Source of the DNA: Methanosarcina sp. ERenArc_MAG2
GTDB taxonomy: Archaea > Halobacteriota > Methanosarcinia > Methanosarcinales > Methanosarcinaceae
Length of the DNA stretch: 49,138 bases
Reading direction: 5' to 3'
Assembly: GCA_023955635.1 (NCBI GenBank)
Contig: JAMXHR010000005.1
Coordinates: 1 to 49,138, forward strand
Both the position numbers and the translations under genes were made by a program. Below are positions 18,561 to 28,286 of the stretch, piece after piece. The number at the start of each line of letters is the position of its first letter. The first letter of the stretch is position 1. Under the pieces are notes generated by a model, which saw nothing but the letters and a program-made list of their open reading frames with translations, did no database searches and was not told the DNA's origin.

Positions 18561-19531
18561 AGCAATCAATGGTTTTATGTGTATAAGCCATACCCTAGCT
18601 GTACATACATATATTAGTCTTAAATATATATAATCATTTCGCATGTATTATATACAATGATGGGGAATACGGATTCCTGCGTTAAGACATGTACATATTC
18701 ACACACATAATGAAACTCCTGTACTGCCTTGTCCAGTGTGACACTCTGACAACACAGAAATACTGTAAAACAACATTACTGCTATAATTTAGCAGTCGAG
18801 CATTGTCAACTTTTGCATAGCCTCTTGTTATCACTTTCACAGGGTTATATTTCAAACGAACCTACGTATAACGGCGGCGACATTAAACGCCTCGTCCCTT
18901 AATAAATAACTTATACCAACAAGGGAAGTTTTTGTCGTTATGCTGTTTTAGAACGACATTTTGTCGTTTTATTCAGGTATGTTCGTTTCTATGTCGTTCT
19001 ATTGTCTACTACTATACTACACAGTACTGCTGAATTCTGTCGTCGTCTTGCGACACACAGCCGCACATCTTATTAAACTTATCTATATTGCCGGATTATC
19101 TCAGTTCCGTAGCCAGAGGCTTGAAAAGTAGTATTGTAGGGATATGGCGGGTGCGACAAGGTTGATGTCTGTCTGTGGAGCAGGTCACATTAAAAAGAGT
19201 AGGGTTTCATTCCGCCCCACAAGGCGCCTGAACCCATGGCTTTGTTTATATACTCAACCTTCTGTGCTCAGTCCTACAGCGCTAAGTGCTTGGACATAAT
19301 CAATCATACCAAGTTAGCTTTAACCCTTTGAAAAACTGGGGAACAAAGGTTTAATTAAATTCCTTTGTCCATCTCACAAATTAGATTAAATGATTTGTTT
19401 AGAATAATACATAGGCAAAATTTTAACCTGTTGTACAGTCTCTCGCACATATAGTCACGCCTGTAATTATTGCAATAAAATCAATTTTGTAGATCATCGA
19501 GTTGTTGCATTATTTAGCCTCGTGACTATAT
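18561..19531. other. long gene-poor stretch
   Basis: Nearly 1 kb with no supportable gene. It shows a TATA-like tract near 18622-18634, several GTCGTT / AACGAC motifs clustered at 18930-19040, and no recognisable tRNA or rRNA. It may be residue of an old mobile element. Confidence 0.4.
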
Positions 19532-19684
19532 CTATGCACTTTGAGGTAATTCTCTGTTCCTGTCTTTAACTTCTATATGGGAACGTACAAAAGCCATTTT
19601 ATTTTTACGTGCTGTCTGTTCTGCAGGAGTCATATTATCCCATTTCTTCTTAGCTGTGTACTCTCGGGAAGTTAGGCCACCCAT
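19532..19684 (-). CDS. small charged protein, 50 residues
   Basis: A minus-strand frame from ATG (19684) to TAG with strongly protein-like sequence: GGLTSREYTAKKKWDNMTPA, then a basic helix and a charged tail (SHIEVKDRNRELPQSA). No family is recognised; short Lys/Arg-rich proteins of this kind are common in archaeal plasmids and viruses. There is no good Shine-Dalgarno, but an ACACTAGTGT palindrome ends eight bases upstream of the ATG, where an operator or leaderless-promoter element could sit. Its isolation inside a 2-kb gene-poor region suggests it is either a real accessory gene or the last coding piece of a decayed element. Confidence 0.45.
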   Translation of the reverse strand: MGGLTSREYTAKKKWDNMTPAEQTARKNKMAFVRSHIEVKDRNRELPQSA

Positions 19685-19691
19685 TTTGAGA

Positions 19692-19805
19692 ACACTAGTG
19701 TCTAGGAAATTTAGTTATGAGTCACTATAATTAAGAAAGGGACTACGGATGAGGACTAGTTTAAATATTAATGCCCTTTAATTAAGTTGCTAGGACACTA
19801 GTGTC
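19692..19805. promoter_or_regulatory. paired ACACTAGTGT palindromes, candidate operators
   Basis: The 10-bp perfect palindrome ACACTAGTGT occurs at 19692-19701 and, extended to GACACTAGTGTC, at 19794-19805. A half-related GACACTAGT lies at 19878-19886. The first is next to the start of the small minus-strand gene and the second lies shortly before a plus-strand ATG, so they frame a divergent 90-bp AT-rich interval. Confidence 0.4.
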
Positions 19806-20110
19806 GAGTCAACAGCAAAATGTCGTATAAAATCAATTGCAACTATTCAGAATCGTTAAATCTTTGAGGATTGACGCGACACTAGTATACAGTCTGTTTG
19901 AAGGTACTGAAACCTACTAAGTTGTAAATAAAAGAAATGTATTGTATAGTTTTTGGACATATCCTATATAGTAGTAAACTAAACTAATCATTTTCAAAGA
20001 AAGTGTTCCTTATCATATAGGTCGTACGCACTGGAAATACAAAATCAAGCACAATCAGCGTTGTGAATGATTTAGTGTTTTTATACAGTTGAAGGCTTAA
20101 TGCTATTGAG

Positions 20111-20200
20111 TTTTCAGTTCAACCGCGTAAGTCCTATATCATGATTTAGATCGCTTGAAGTCTCTTTCTACTTGTTTTCAGTTCAACTGCGTAAGTCCTA
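20111..20200. repeat. 26-bp direct repeats sharing GCGTAAGTCCTA
   Basis: Two 26-bp copies (20111-20136 and 20175-20200) begin TTTTCAGTTCAAC and end GCGTAAGTCCTA, differing at one base. A diverged third copy lies at 27228-27254, before the decayed pentapeptide gene. Confidence 0.7.
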
Positions 20201-20247
20201 CTTTTTTAATCTCTCTGAATATAGCTTCTACTTTATACATATTTTAA

Positions 20248-20361
20248 ATTGTATATATTATATTCCTCTTTTTAACTATATACTTTATTCAGGCATATGT
20301 ATCTCTATTGTATATGCAGAGAATATTTATATACATCTATATTAAATGTTACATTGTATAT
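20248..20361 (+). promoter_or_regulatory. promoter region of the first pstS with three ATTGTATAT boxes
   Basis: ATTGTATAT occurs at 20248, 20307 and 20353 in the AT-rich 180 bp before the PstS-like lipoprotein gene. They may include the TATA box or regulator sites for phosphate control. Confidence 0.3.
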
Positions 20362-20425
20362 GTAAAAAATAGAAGACATTGAGATAATACATTAGTTAGT
20401 AGATATTAAAAGGAGTATAAGTGAA

Positions 20426-21295
20426 ATGACAAATAAATTTAAAGGATGCAGATTCCTCACATTACTCGTGTTAGGATTTGTGCTTCTGGGAATTGGATGT
20501 AGTGCAGGGACTCCTGTACTGGATTCGACTCATGCGACAGCACAGAAAATTTCTGTGAAAGGCTCTGATACAATTCTGCCTCTTGCACAGGCTGAAGCTA
20601 AAGAATTCATGAAGGAAAACTCTGGAAAAACTATATCAGTTACTGGCGGTGGATCTACTGTTGGGATTACAGCTTTCATTCAAGGTAAAGTGAATATTGC
20701 CACATCATCCAGAGAAATGACATCCCAAGAAATCAAAGCCGCTAAAAAGAATGGAATTAAACCTGTGAAGAATGTTATTGCCTATGACGGCATTACGGTA
20801 GTTGTAAACCCTGCAAATAATGTTTCTAAGCTTACCTTTAATCAACTGCGCGGTATTTACAATGGGAGCATCAGTAACTGGAAGGACGTTGGCGGTAAGG
20901 ACAAAACTATTTCCGTAATCGCTAGGGAAAGCAGTTCCGGAACTTACGCAGACTTCCAGAAAGACGTCATGCTAGGGGACAAATATCGGTCTGATGTCAT
21001 TACCAAGTCTACTACAAAGAAAGTGGTTACTGCGGTTTCTAAAAACTCCAATGCAATCGGGTACATTGGCTTTGCATATCTCGATAAAAGCACAAAGGCC
21101 TTAAGCCTGAATAATGGAAAAGGCTATGTGTATCCAACTGCCAAAAGGATCCGCAGTGGTACATATCCGCTTTCAAGACCTCTTAACTTCTATAATAACG
21201 GGAAACCCTCAGGCCTCACAAAGGAGTTTATTGACTTTGTGATGAGTGCGACGGGACAGAAAATAGTGAATACAGTCGGTTTTGTTCCGGTATAA
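20426..21295 (+). CDS. pstS: PstS-like phosphate-binding lipoprotein (copy 1)
   Basis: A 289-residue periplasmic-type solute-binding lipoprotein. The signal peptide ends in the lipobox LLGIGC. The mature part has the PstS features ISVKGSDTILPLAQAEA, VTGGGSTVGITAFIQGKVNI, TSSREM, AYDGITVVVNPAN, and the phosphate-loop-like ESSSGTYADFQKDV. It closely resembles the second copy at 28370-29317. AAGGAG lies about 11 bases before the ATG. No pstC/pstA/pstB genes are in the window, so it either serves a transporter encoded elsewhere or acts as an orphan phosphate receptor. Phosphate specificity is inferred from family. Confidence 0.9.
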   Translation: MTNKFKGCRFLTLLVLGFVLLGIGCSAGTPVLDSTHATAQKISVKGSDTILPLAQAEAKEFMKENSGKTISVTGGGSTVGITAFIQGKVNIATSSREMTSQEIKAAKKNGIKPVKNVIAYDGITVVVNPANNVSKLTFNQLRGIYNGSISNWKDVGGKDKTISVIARESSSGTYADFQKDVMLGDKYRSDVITKSTTKKVVTAVSKNSNAIGYIGFAYLDKSTKALSLNNGKGYVYPTAKRIRSGTYPLSRPLNFYNNGKPSGLTKEFIDFVMSATGQKIVNTVGFVPV

Positions 21296-21346
21296 AAGTA
21301 AACTAAGAAAAAGATGTTTTTAATGGTAATAAATATTTAGCAGAAA

Positions 21347-21440
21347 CTATAGGAAAAAGCGATAAGATTGGTGTTCTTCTTCGCAAGCACTCTTACTGTC
21401 GTAATCTTTTCCTTATAGATCTATTTTTCTTGTTTTTCAT
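21347..21440 (+). terminator. hairpin terminator after pstS copy 1
   Basis: CTATAGGAAAA (21347-21357) pairs imperfectly with TTTTCCTTATAG (21407-21418), followed by two T-rich tracts. Confidence 0.45.
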
Positions 21441-21519
21441 TAACGTCTCCTCTGATTTTTTAGTTCATCAACCATTTTGTATGAGTTAAAAAATAGGATC
21501 GCTCAATACATAAATTTAC

Positions 21520-21828
21520 TCAAAGGGACTCGTGATATTTGCGTGGAAAATAAAAAGTCGGAGAAAAAGATAAAGTTTCTGGCGGAATTATGATATGAAA
21601 ATTTTTCTGCCCGGATAGTATGATGAAAAGAGTTTCCTGAGTCCGGAAAAAGTTTGAAGCAAAAGTAAAGTCAATATTTATATCCTTAAGTTTGACTGCG
21701 CAATCAAGAGCCTCTTCAATTCCTTTTTCACTGGGAGGGACGTCCATCCATCCAGCAAACCTGTCACCAGGCTTCAAACCAGGCTTTCCGTGCCTACAAA
21801 GTATAAGATAACCATGAATTACGCCCCA
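21520..21828 (-). pseudogene. remnant of a phosphoglycerate-mutase-like histidine phosphatase
   Basis: The open frame carries the catalytic LILCRHGKPG, then GDRFAGWMDVPPSEKGIEEA and NFFRTQETLFIILSGQ, all characteristic of dPGM-type histidine phosphatases. The frame has no start codon before an upstream stop. After about 75 family-like residues it diverges and stops, leaving roughly 100 of the normal 230-250 residues. Unlike the other broken genes here, adding homopolymer bases does not restore it, so it is a genuine remnant. Confidence 0.7.
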
Positions 21829-21912
21829 GAGAATTGCGCCAATAAAATAATGTCAGTAAACACTTTGTTTTTGCACCTTTAAGACTTTAAAAACTTGAGG
21901 ATTATCGCGTCA

Positions 21913-22529
21913 TCAAACAGGCCTGAACTCCAGCCTGGTGTCATAAAGAAGGTGCCAGAGGTCGCCTTTTTGGTTCATTCTTTCAGAATCAATTGCAGCC
22001 CCAGGTCCTCCTATTTCGAATATGACACTCAGTTTCCCGAAAGTGACCTTTCCGAGCCTGCTTTCCATCCTACTATAATCAAGTGCATCGGCAAGCCGAA
22101 TAAGGGCAGCAGCTTTCAGGGTAAGATCCTGCAAATCGTCAGGCATTTTTCCGAAAGCTTTTCCTCTGAGTTTCTCGAGTTTCTTTTTTCGATCTTCCTT
22201 TTATGCAAGAAAGTCGTCCAGGCAACGACAGGCCATAACCTGTCAGGTAGTTCGGCAGGCGGGTGCAGGCGCAAGATATCTCTTCCTGCTTTGTGGTGAT
22301 TTTCAAAATCTGTAACCACGCCGGTATCATGAACAAGCGCAGCTATTTCCACAAATTTGCGCATTCCGGGGTCCAGCCCGTGGATAGAATGGAGGATATC
22401 AAAAAGTTCAAGAGCATTCCTTGCCACGTTATCTGCATGGCTGCGCTCGATTCCGTACTTATGGAAAAGAGCTTCCAGAGGCAGAGGTTCAGAAGAAAAG
22501 TCTTCCCCGGACTTGCTCATCCCTTTCAA
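21913..22529 (-). CDS. HD-domain protein related to the Ppx/GppA C-terminal domain, frameshifted
   Basis: A predicted metal-dependent phosphohydrolase. The HD signature is seen as RSHADNVARNALELFDIL (first His), AALVHDTG (HD) and ENHHKAGRDILRLHPP. The final Asp region lies beyond the break as ALIRLADALDYSR, the usual fifth motif in Ppx-type HD domains. One extra A (T on the plus strand) in the run at 22184-22189 joins the parts into about 205 residues. The start is uncertain: TTG at 22529, ATG at 22520, or an ATG at 22564 if another A-run is short. It is transcribed divergently from ppx and likely works with it in polyphosphate or (p)ppGpp-like turnover. Confidence 0.78.
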
Positions 22530-22911
22530 GTCTTCATCTGAATTTACACTGGACTTTTTTTCATTTCTCTTTCTCTTATTTACATCAGTATTGAGATCAA
22601 CTCAAGCTTATTTTTGAATTCTCTTTTTTCTATATGCTATATTATCCTCTCTGCAATAAAAACATATACAATCTCCATGTTTGAGGAAATGTAGAGAGAT
22701 TTTTGCACTCACGGTTTTCAATAACTCACCCCCAAGACCAACTTTACATATATAGAAAAAATAAAAAAATAGAGAGAAGGAAATTAGGAAAATATAAATT
22801 TGAGAAATAAATATCAAATAGAATAAAAATATAAACTAGTATTGAGAAGCTTATTTTAAGTTTCTCGACTCCTTCGAGAAAAACGAAAGACAGGGCTTTC
22901 AGGTGATAATA

Positions 22912-24471
22912 ATGGAACCCGAGAAAATTTCCGAAGGCAGAGTTGTCGCATTTATAGACATAGGGACTAACTCGGTCCGACTCCTTCTGGTACGGATTAA
23001 TCCCAATGGATCTTACCAGCCCCTGACCAAGCAAAAGGAAACAGTCCGGCTTGGTGATAAGGAATTCATAGACAGAATTCTGCAGCCGAAGGCGATGGAA
23101 CGCGCAGTCATTGTCTGTAAAAAGTTCATGGAACTTGCCAGGGCCTACAGGGCAGAAGAGGTTATAGCTGTGGCTACGTCGGCAACACGGGATGCGAGCA
23201 ATAAGGTTCAGCTTCTCGAAATGTTGAAAACGGAGGCAAACCTGGAGGTTTGCACAATTTCCGGAGCCGAAGAAGCCCGCCTGATCTATCTTGGGGTTTC
23301 AAGCGGGCTCCAGCTAGGATACTCAAAAGCGCTGTTCATAGATATCGGAGGTGGAAGCACTGAAATATCTGTAGGGGACCAGAGCCAGTGTGATTTTCTT
23401 TATTCTCTTAACCTTGGGTCAATCCGGCTGACAAATATGTTTCTTCCGGACGAAACAGGCCCTGTTTCCGATAAACAGTATGAACAAATTAAAGCCCATG
23501 TCCGGAGCAAGGCTGCTGATGTAACAAAGGAGTTTTCCAAATACAAGGTAGGTTTCGCGGTTGGGAGTTCAGGAACCATAGAAAACCTTGCCAAGATCGC
23601 TTTCGTTTACTTGCACAAGACAGACCAAAGCTATGAAAAGCTGAAGTATAAAGACCTGAAGAAAATTGTCAGGGCTATGTGCGCTATACCCCTCGAAGAG
23701 CGACGCAAGTTTCCGGGAATCAACGCGCAAAGAGCAGATATTATTATCTCAGGGGCTGCAATTATTGAGACTTTTATGGAGGAGATGGAGCTTTCCAAAA
23801 TCAGGGTCAGTAAATACGGACTTAGAGAAGGACTACTCGTAGATTACATCTCAAAAAGCGAGTTTTCCTACATGGTTACCCAGATGTCTGTAAGAAAGCA
23901 CAGCATCATGCAGCTTGGGCTTACCTGCAATTTCGATGAAGAGCATGCCCATATCGTTACCAGACTTGCCCTTGAACTCTTTGACAGTATCCAAGCGCTT
24001 GGAATTTATAAGTTCAGGGAAGGGGAAAGGGAACTTCTTGAGTATGGTTCAACTCTACATGACATAGGGACATTTCTATCGTATGATACCCACCAGACAC
24101 ATGCTTATCACTTGATAAGGGAGAATAATCTTCCAAGTTTTCAGCCTGAAGAAATCGAAATCATAGCAAATCTTGCCTACTTTCACAGGAAAAACACCCC
24201 TAAAAAGAAACATCCCAATCTGGTCGGGCTTAATAAAGAGGCGGTAAAAAGCATCAGGGTCCTAAGTGCACTGCTCCGCATAGCAGAAGGTCTTGACCGT
24301 TCTCATAATGGAATTGTTTCCCATGTTCGATTCTACATTGCCTCTACCGACAGCCTGGTGCTTGAAATGCACGCCCAGCGAGAGTGCCAACTCGAGATAT
24401 GGGAGGTAGAAAAACAGAAAAAGTATTTCAAGAAAATTTTTGGGTACAGCCTCCAATCTAAGTTATTATAG
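22912..24471 (+). CDS. ppx: exopolyphosphatase / guanosine pentaphosphatase (Ppx/GppA) with HD domain
   Basis: A 519-residue enzyme that removes terminal phosphate from polyphosphate (or pppGpp). The N-terminal ASKHA-fold phosphatase has AFIDIGTNSVRLLLVRI, the signature TSATRDASN, the catalytic Glu region SGAEEARLIYLGV, the phosphate loop FIDIGGGSTEIS and GSSGTIENLAKIA. The C-terminal half (about 330-510) is an HD domain with YGSTLHDIGTF and AEGLDRSHNG. ATG at 22912 is preferred over the in-frame GTG at 22903 because the GGTGAT containing that GTG is the ribosome-binding site. It converges on the CYTH-CHAD gene with only 16 bp between stops and is divergent from the HD gene. Confidence 0.92.
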   Translation: MEPEKISEGRVVAFIDIGTNSVRLLLVRINPNGSYQPLTKQKETVRLGDKEFIDRILQPKAMERAVIVCKKFMELARAYRAEEVIAVATSATRDASNKVQLLEMLKTEANLEVCTISGAEEARLIYLGVSSGLQLGYSKALFIDIGGGSTEISVGDQSQCDFLYSLNLGSIRLTNMFLPDETGPVSDKQYEQIKAHVRSKAADVTKEFSKYKVGFAVGSSGTIENLAKIAFVYLHKTDQSYEKLKYKDLKKIVRAMCAIPLEERRKFPGINAQRADIIISGAAIIETFMEEMELSKIRVSKYGLREGLLVDYISKSEFSYMVTQMSVRKHSIMQLGLTCNFDEEHAHIVTRLALELFDSIQALGIYKFREGERELLEYGSTLHDIGTFLSYDTHQTHAYHLIRENNLPSFQPEEIEIIANLAYFHRKNTPKKKHPNLVGLNKEAVKSIRVLSALLRIAEGLDRSHNGIVSHVRFYIASTDSLVLEMHAQRECQLEIWEVEKQKKYFKKIFGYSLQSKLL

Positions 24472-24487
24472 AGCAGGATTTCATGCG

Positions 24488-27052
24488 TTACAGGTTTTTG
24501 ATTGCACTTTCAATTCTTGGTCTGAACTCCTCACTCTGGACTTTTGCCCAGGCTTCCGGAAAAGTATTGAGTAATGTCTGGAGTTCTTCTTCCCTGTATG
24601 TCTTGTAGGCTTCTAATCCTTCAAGACCTTCGGGAATTTTCTTTTCTTTGGAATATTTTTTCCCTTCCGAAAGACCCCAGTCTCCGGTTTGCAGATATGA
24701 CCCCAACAAATCTATTGCAACTACAGCGTCGTGCAAGTCCCCAAGGTGATCCTGCAAAGCTGTAACTTCTTTGATCATTATCTCTGCTTCCTTTCCCAGC
24801 ACGTCTCCAAAGAACTCAAGTGTATAGCGTAGTCCTTTGGATGCAATCCTCAACCTGTGCAGCCTCTCTATAGAGACATATGGTCCTTCTACCCATTCGG
24901 AATAGGCACTTATGTCTGCGAAACGGGCATAGAGGATAGAAGGAAGTACATCCCTTACTCTACATGGCAGAGAATCGCGTTTTGTAGTTGTTGTGGGCAG
25001 AGCCCAAGATTCAGAAGCATCAAGAGAGTCTGAGAAATCCTTTTTGAAATTGGCGTATCTTTCGCTTTTCAGGTAGATTATCATGTTTTTCCGGGCTTTT
25101 TTCCTCTCTTCAGCGAGCACAGTAAATAAGGGATCAAGATTATGTTCGTTCTCAGGCGACAGCTTTTTAAGATATTCTTCAGCTTTTTCCCGAAAGACGT
25201 CTAGATCCCTGACATCGCTGAGTGCTCCAAGAGTACTTTTTAGTCCTTCCAAGTGATGTTCAAGCTTTTTAGAATCAAGGTACGCTTCAAAGACCTTTGC
25301 AGCAGCTCTCATCCTGCGGATCGCAACCCTCATATCGTGCAGGTCTTCTATACTTTTTCCTTTTCGAGTTCCTTTTTCATGGGCAAGCATTCTAGCAAAT
25401 TGCCGGGAAAAAACCTTCTGAGCTACCATAGCCATGGAGTTTTCAGGTCTGACTGCAAATTTCAGGTCCTCTTTCTCTTTTTTATTTTCTTCCTTTTTTT
25501 CGGTTTCTTCCTTGATTTTCTCTGCTTTCTTTTCAATAATTTCAGCTTCACCAATCTTTTTCCTCGATATGAAGAGGAGTTTTGTACCGAAAAGGTACTC
25601 CCAGAGTTTGCTTCTCTTTTCTGCTCTTTTTACAGCTTTTCCCGCATCCTGCCCGGAAATTTCGATTTCAACTGCTCCCTCGATCTGCCTGATCCCGTCT
25701 GGCAGGAGTCTCCAGTCCCCTTTTTCAAGGAGGTCCGCAATCCGGAGAAAAGATGCGAGAATAAGAGCTTTGTTCTTGATTTCTGGAGGTAATATGAGAT
25801 TTGATTCTTCAAAAACTGAAGAAAGGTTCTTTACGCTGATTTCGGGAGACTGAAGTTCCACAATGAGAGCAAGCATCCTGAGTTCGTGGAGCTTTAACCC
25901 TTTCAGAGGATGGGTCAGGAGAATTTCCTTACCAATCTTGGATTTTTCTTCTGGGGAAACCAAGCTTCCTATGCCTTGGAGGAGAGCTGCAAAGCCCAGT
26001 ATTTTTCTTTCTTGCTGTCCTAACCTGTGATAGGGGAAAAGTCCGTCAAAAAGTATTAGTGCGTTAGTCCTTATCTCTTCTGCCTTCGCTTCATTTGCTC
26101 CATAGAGCTCAAAAAGGGTCTCAAGGGTCCACTCTTTGAAGCCGATATTTTCCTGGCTTTTGCCCAGGGCGTAGCGCTCGGCCTGGAAATGGAATTCTCT
26201 TGACCCATTATTTTCAGAGCTAAAGGGAAAGCTGAAAAGCCTTTCTTTTTCAAACCGGGAGTACAGGGCTTCGATCTCTCGCTCAGGAACTTTTAGAAGA
26301 AGGCTCACTTCTGCTGTATTCAAACCCTTTTCAAGTGAAAGGAGAATTTTAGCCTGCTTTCCATATATATTTTCTTGATCTGCAAGCTGCATACAAAAAG
26401 CTCTTTCCCTGGAGCTCAAAAGGGTTTTTTCCGACAGATTCTCTTTGAAGAGAAGAGCCCTTTCGAATTTGGAAAAGGGATCTTTTACAAGGTGGTAATT
26501 TTCTAGCAGGTATTCCGCAATAGCCTGCAAATCTTGATGGGTCCCTTCAGTCTTCAGTTCAATTTCAAGTTCGCTGTAGAGCTTTTCTCTCTTTCCACTT
26601 TTAAGGCTCACATGGTCCAGAGAAAATTCAGCTATATATCTTTCCCCTAATTTCACCTGGAGCACAACCCTTTTTTGTTCAAGTTTCAGGAATGAGAGCA
26701 GGTCAAAGCCCGAGCTAAGTTCTAAAATCATGTTCCTGATTCTGGCATCGGGACACTCAAAGACAGAAGCCTCTTCCGGTAGGAAACTGACATATTCTTC
26801 TCTCGTGTGCACCCTATTTTCAAGTCCCCCTAGGCTTTTGATGGTCAACCACTGTCCTTCTTTTCCCATCTCTTTCCGCAGCCGTAGAAAATAATCCTCA
26901 GCCATTAAAGCAGTTTTCTTTGTGTCTAGGAAGGTATCTTCAATAAGTTGTACTGCAGCTTCGGAAAGGGAATAATCTCCCAGTTGAGATAGCGTTTCAA
27001 GATCTTGAATACCGGCTTCATCTACTACCAGAAACTTTGATTCTATTTCCAT
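24488..27052 (-). CDS. CYTH-CHAD fusion with an HTH and degenerate HD-like middle
   Basis: An 854-residue protein tied to polyphosphate metabolism. Residues 1-205 form a CYTH triphosphate-tunnel domain beginning with the ExExK motif (MEIESKF), with acidic/basic pairs such as YSELEIELK and KFERALLF. About 235-275 looks like a helix-turn-helix (LNTAEVSLLLKVPEREIEAL). About 310-500 resembles the HD domain of Ppx but the HD pair is replaced (AALLQGIG), so it is probably catalytically dead. About 550-850 is a CHAD domain (HDMRVAIRRMRAAAKVFEAY, later RLHRLRIASKGLRYTLEF) with the conserved His and basic residues that bind polyphosphate. GGGGAG lies five bases before the ATG. CYTH plus CHAD alone is common; the inserted HTH and pseudo-HD are unusual. 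Confidence 0.88.
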   Translation of the reverse strand: MEIESKFLVVDEAGIQDLETLSQLGDYSLSEAAVQLIEDTFLDTKKTALMAEDYFLRLRKEMGKEGQWLTIKSLGGLENRVHTREEYVSFLPEEASVFECPDARIRNMILELSSGFDLLSFLKLEQKRVVLQVKLGERYIAEFSLDHVSLKSGKREKLYSELEIELKTEGTHQDLQAIAEYLLENYHLVKDPFSKFERALLFKENLSEKTLLSSRERAFCMQLADQENIYGKQAKILLSLEKGLNTAEVSLLLKVPEREIEALYSRFEKERLFSFPFSSENNGSREFHFQAERYALGKSQENIGFKEWTLETLFELYGANEAKAEEIRTNALILFDGLFPYHRLGQQERKILGFAALLQGIGSLVSPEEKSKIGKEILLTHPLKGLKLHELRMLALIVELQSPEISVKNLSSVFEESNLILPPEIKNKALILASFLRIADLLEKGDWRLLPDGIRQIEGAVEIEISGQDAGKAVKRAEKRSKLWEYLFGTKLLFISRKKIGEAEIIEKKAEKIKEETEKKEENKKEKEDLKFAVRPENSMAMVAQKVFSRQFARMLAHEKGTRKGKSIEDLHDMRVAIRRMRAAAKVFEAYLDSKKLEHHLEGLKSTLGALSDVRDLDVFREKAEEYLKKLSPENEHNLDPLFTVLAEERKKARKNMIIYLKSERYANFKKDFSDSLDASESWALPTTTTKRDSLPCRVRDVLPSILYARFADISAYSEWVEGPYVSIERLHRLRIASKGLRYTLEFFGDVLGKEAEIMIKEVTALQDHLGDLHDAVVAIDLLGSYLQTGDWGLSEGKKYSKEKKIPEGLEGLEAYKTYREEELQTLLNTFPEAWAKVQSEEFRPRIESAIKNL

Positions 27053-27303
27053 GTTTTCTCCCCTATAACATTATAACACAAACAAATATAGTCATTTCTT
27101 ATTACCTACATTCGGCAGTAAACATGACTAGAGATGTAGGATTTACGCGGTTAAACTGAGAAATCAATAGCATTAAATCATTCGCTGTCTAAAACACTAA
27201 ACCAGTTACAACGCTGCTTGTACTTGATTTTGTACTTCAAGTGCGTAAGTCCTAGAACTTATCCCAAAACCAATTTCATTCCCAAATCCATAAAGTTTCA
27301 GGA

Positions 27304-27802
27304 ATTAAAATTACTGAGGTTAATCTTAGAGAGAATAACCTTGAAAAAGCGGATCTTAAACGGGCTAGCTTTGAAAGAGCTGACCTTATGGGAGCTAATC
27401 TTAAAGAAGCTAACCTTGAAGAGGCTAACCTTGAAATGGCCAACTTAGAAGGATCTAACCTCACGAAAGCGAACCTTAGGGGAGCTTATCCCCCAAGGGC
27501 TCAAATTAGAGGAGCTAAGTTGATAAATGCTCACATGGAAGAGCTAAATTAGTAAAGGCCTATCTCGAAGAAGCTAACCTTGCAGGTGCTTATCTTTTTA
27601 TGGCAGGACCTCGAAGGAGCTAATTTTAAAGGGGCAAACCTCTAAATGGCTTACTTCGAGGAAACTAATCTTCTAGGAACTCACCAATTAACAATTGGTC
27701 AGTTGTCTAAAAGTAAAAACATTTCATAATACAAAATTAGACAAAGAGTTTCGCCTACTAAAAGTAAAATACCCTGTCCTCTTTGAAATACCAAATAAGT
27801 GA
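27304..27802 (+). pseudogene. decayed pentapeptide-repeat gene
   Basis: Pentapeptide repeats (ADLKRASFERADLMGANLKE and onward) can be read from 27304, but there is no start codon, several internal stops, and frame changes after 27552. The last part still encodes a tail like the intact paralogue (GTHQLTIGQLS, then KYPVLFEIPNK). Several lesions are not homopolymer errors, so this is a true pseudogene. The rest of 27803-28286 has no supportable gene. Confidence 0.75.
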
Positions 27803-28163
27803 CAGTTAATGATTTTAGTACTTATTGAATTTTCAATCAACTTCGTAGTCCGGATGAAACAGAAGTGGTCGTATGGAGGTCAAACATCCTTAGTAGTATC
27901 AGTAAAAAAACAATTCAAAACGGCTTTGAACTTTTCATTATTGCATTTACTATTTTATTATAGCGATAATAGCTTTTGCAACGTTGAAGACAGATATATC
28001 TACGTGGGTGATAGTTACTTTGTGGGGTAGCAGGTACGTTGATTTGGTGGTTTCTCTGTTGGTTTGCCTTTTAGCTTCTATTTTGAATAAGCTCTGCAAG
28101 TTACCACAAGCTTTTGTGTGCTACCCCCAGGCTTCTCGGGCTATTTCTCTCAGAGACTATTCC

Positions 28164-28226
28164 AAAAAATCAATAATGGTATTTGAAAATTATAACAGGT
28201 CTATAATATCGAGTACTTGCTCGATT
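28164..28226 (+). repeat. dispersed repeat, copy 1
   Basis: About 63 bp, from an AAAAATCAATAATGG start to AGTACTTGCTCGATT and containing the AGGTCTATAAT core, recurs at 30472-30500 joined to 31665-31706. The second copy is split by an IS1 insertion. The end contains an inverted repeat (TCGAG / CTCGA). Confidence 0.65.
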
Positions 28227-28286
28227 CCTTACTTAATTTATCCTGGTAAATAACTGATGCCTTGTAGGCATCAACTACAGGATGTA

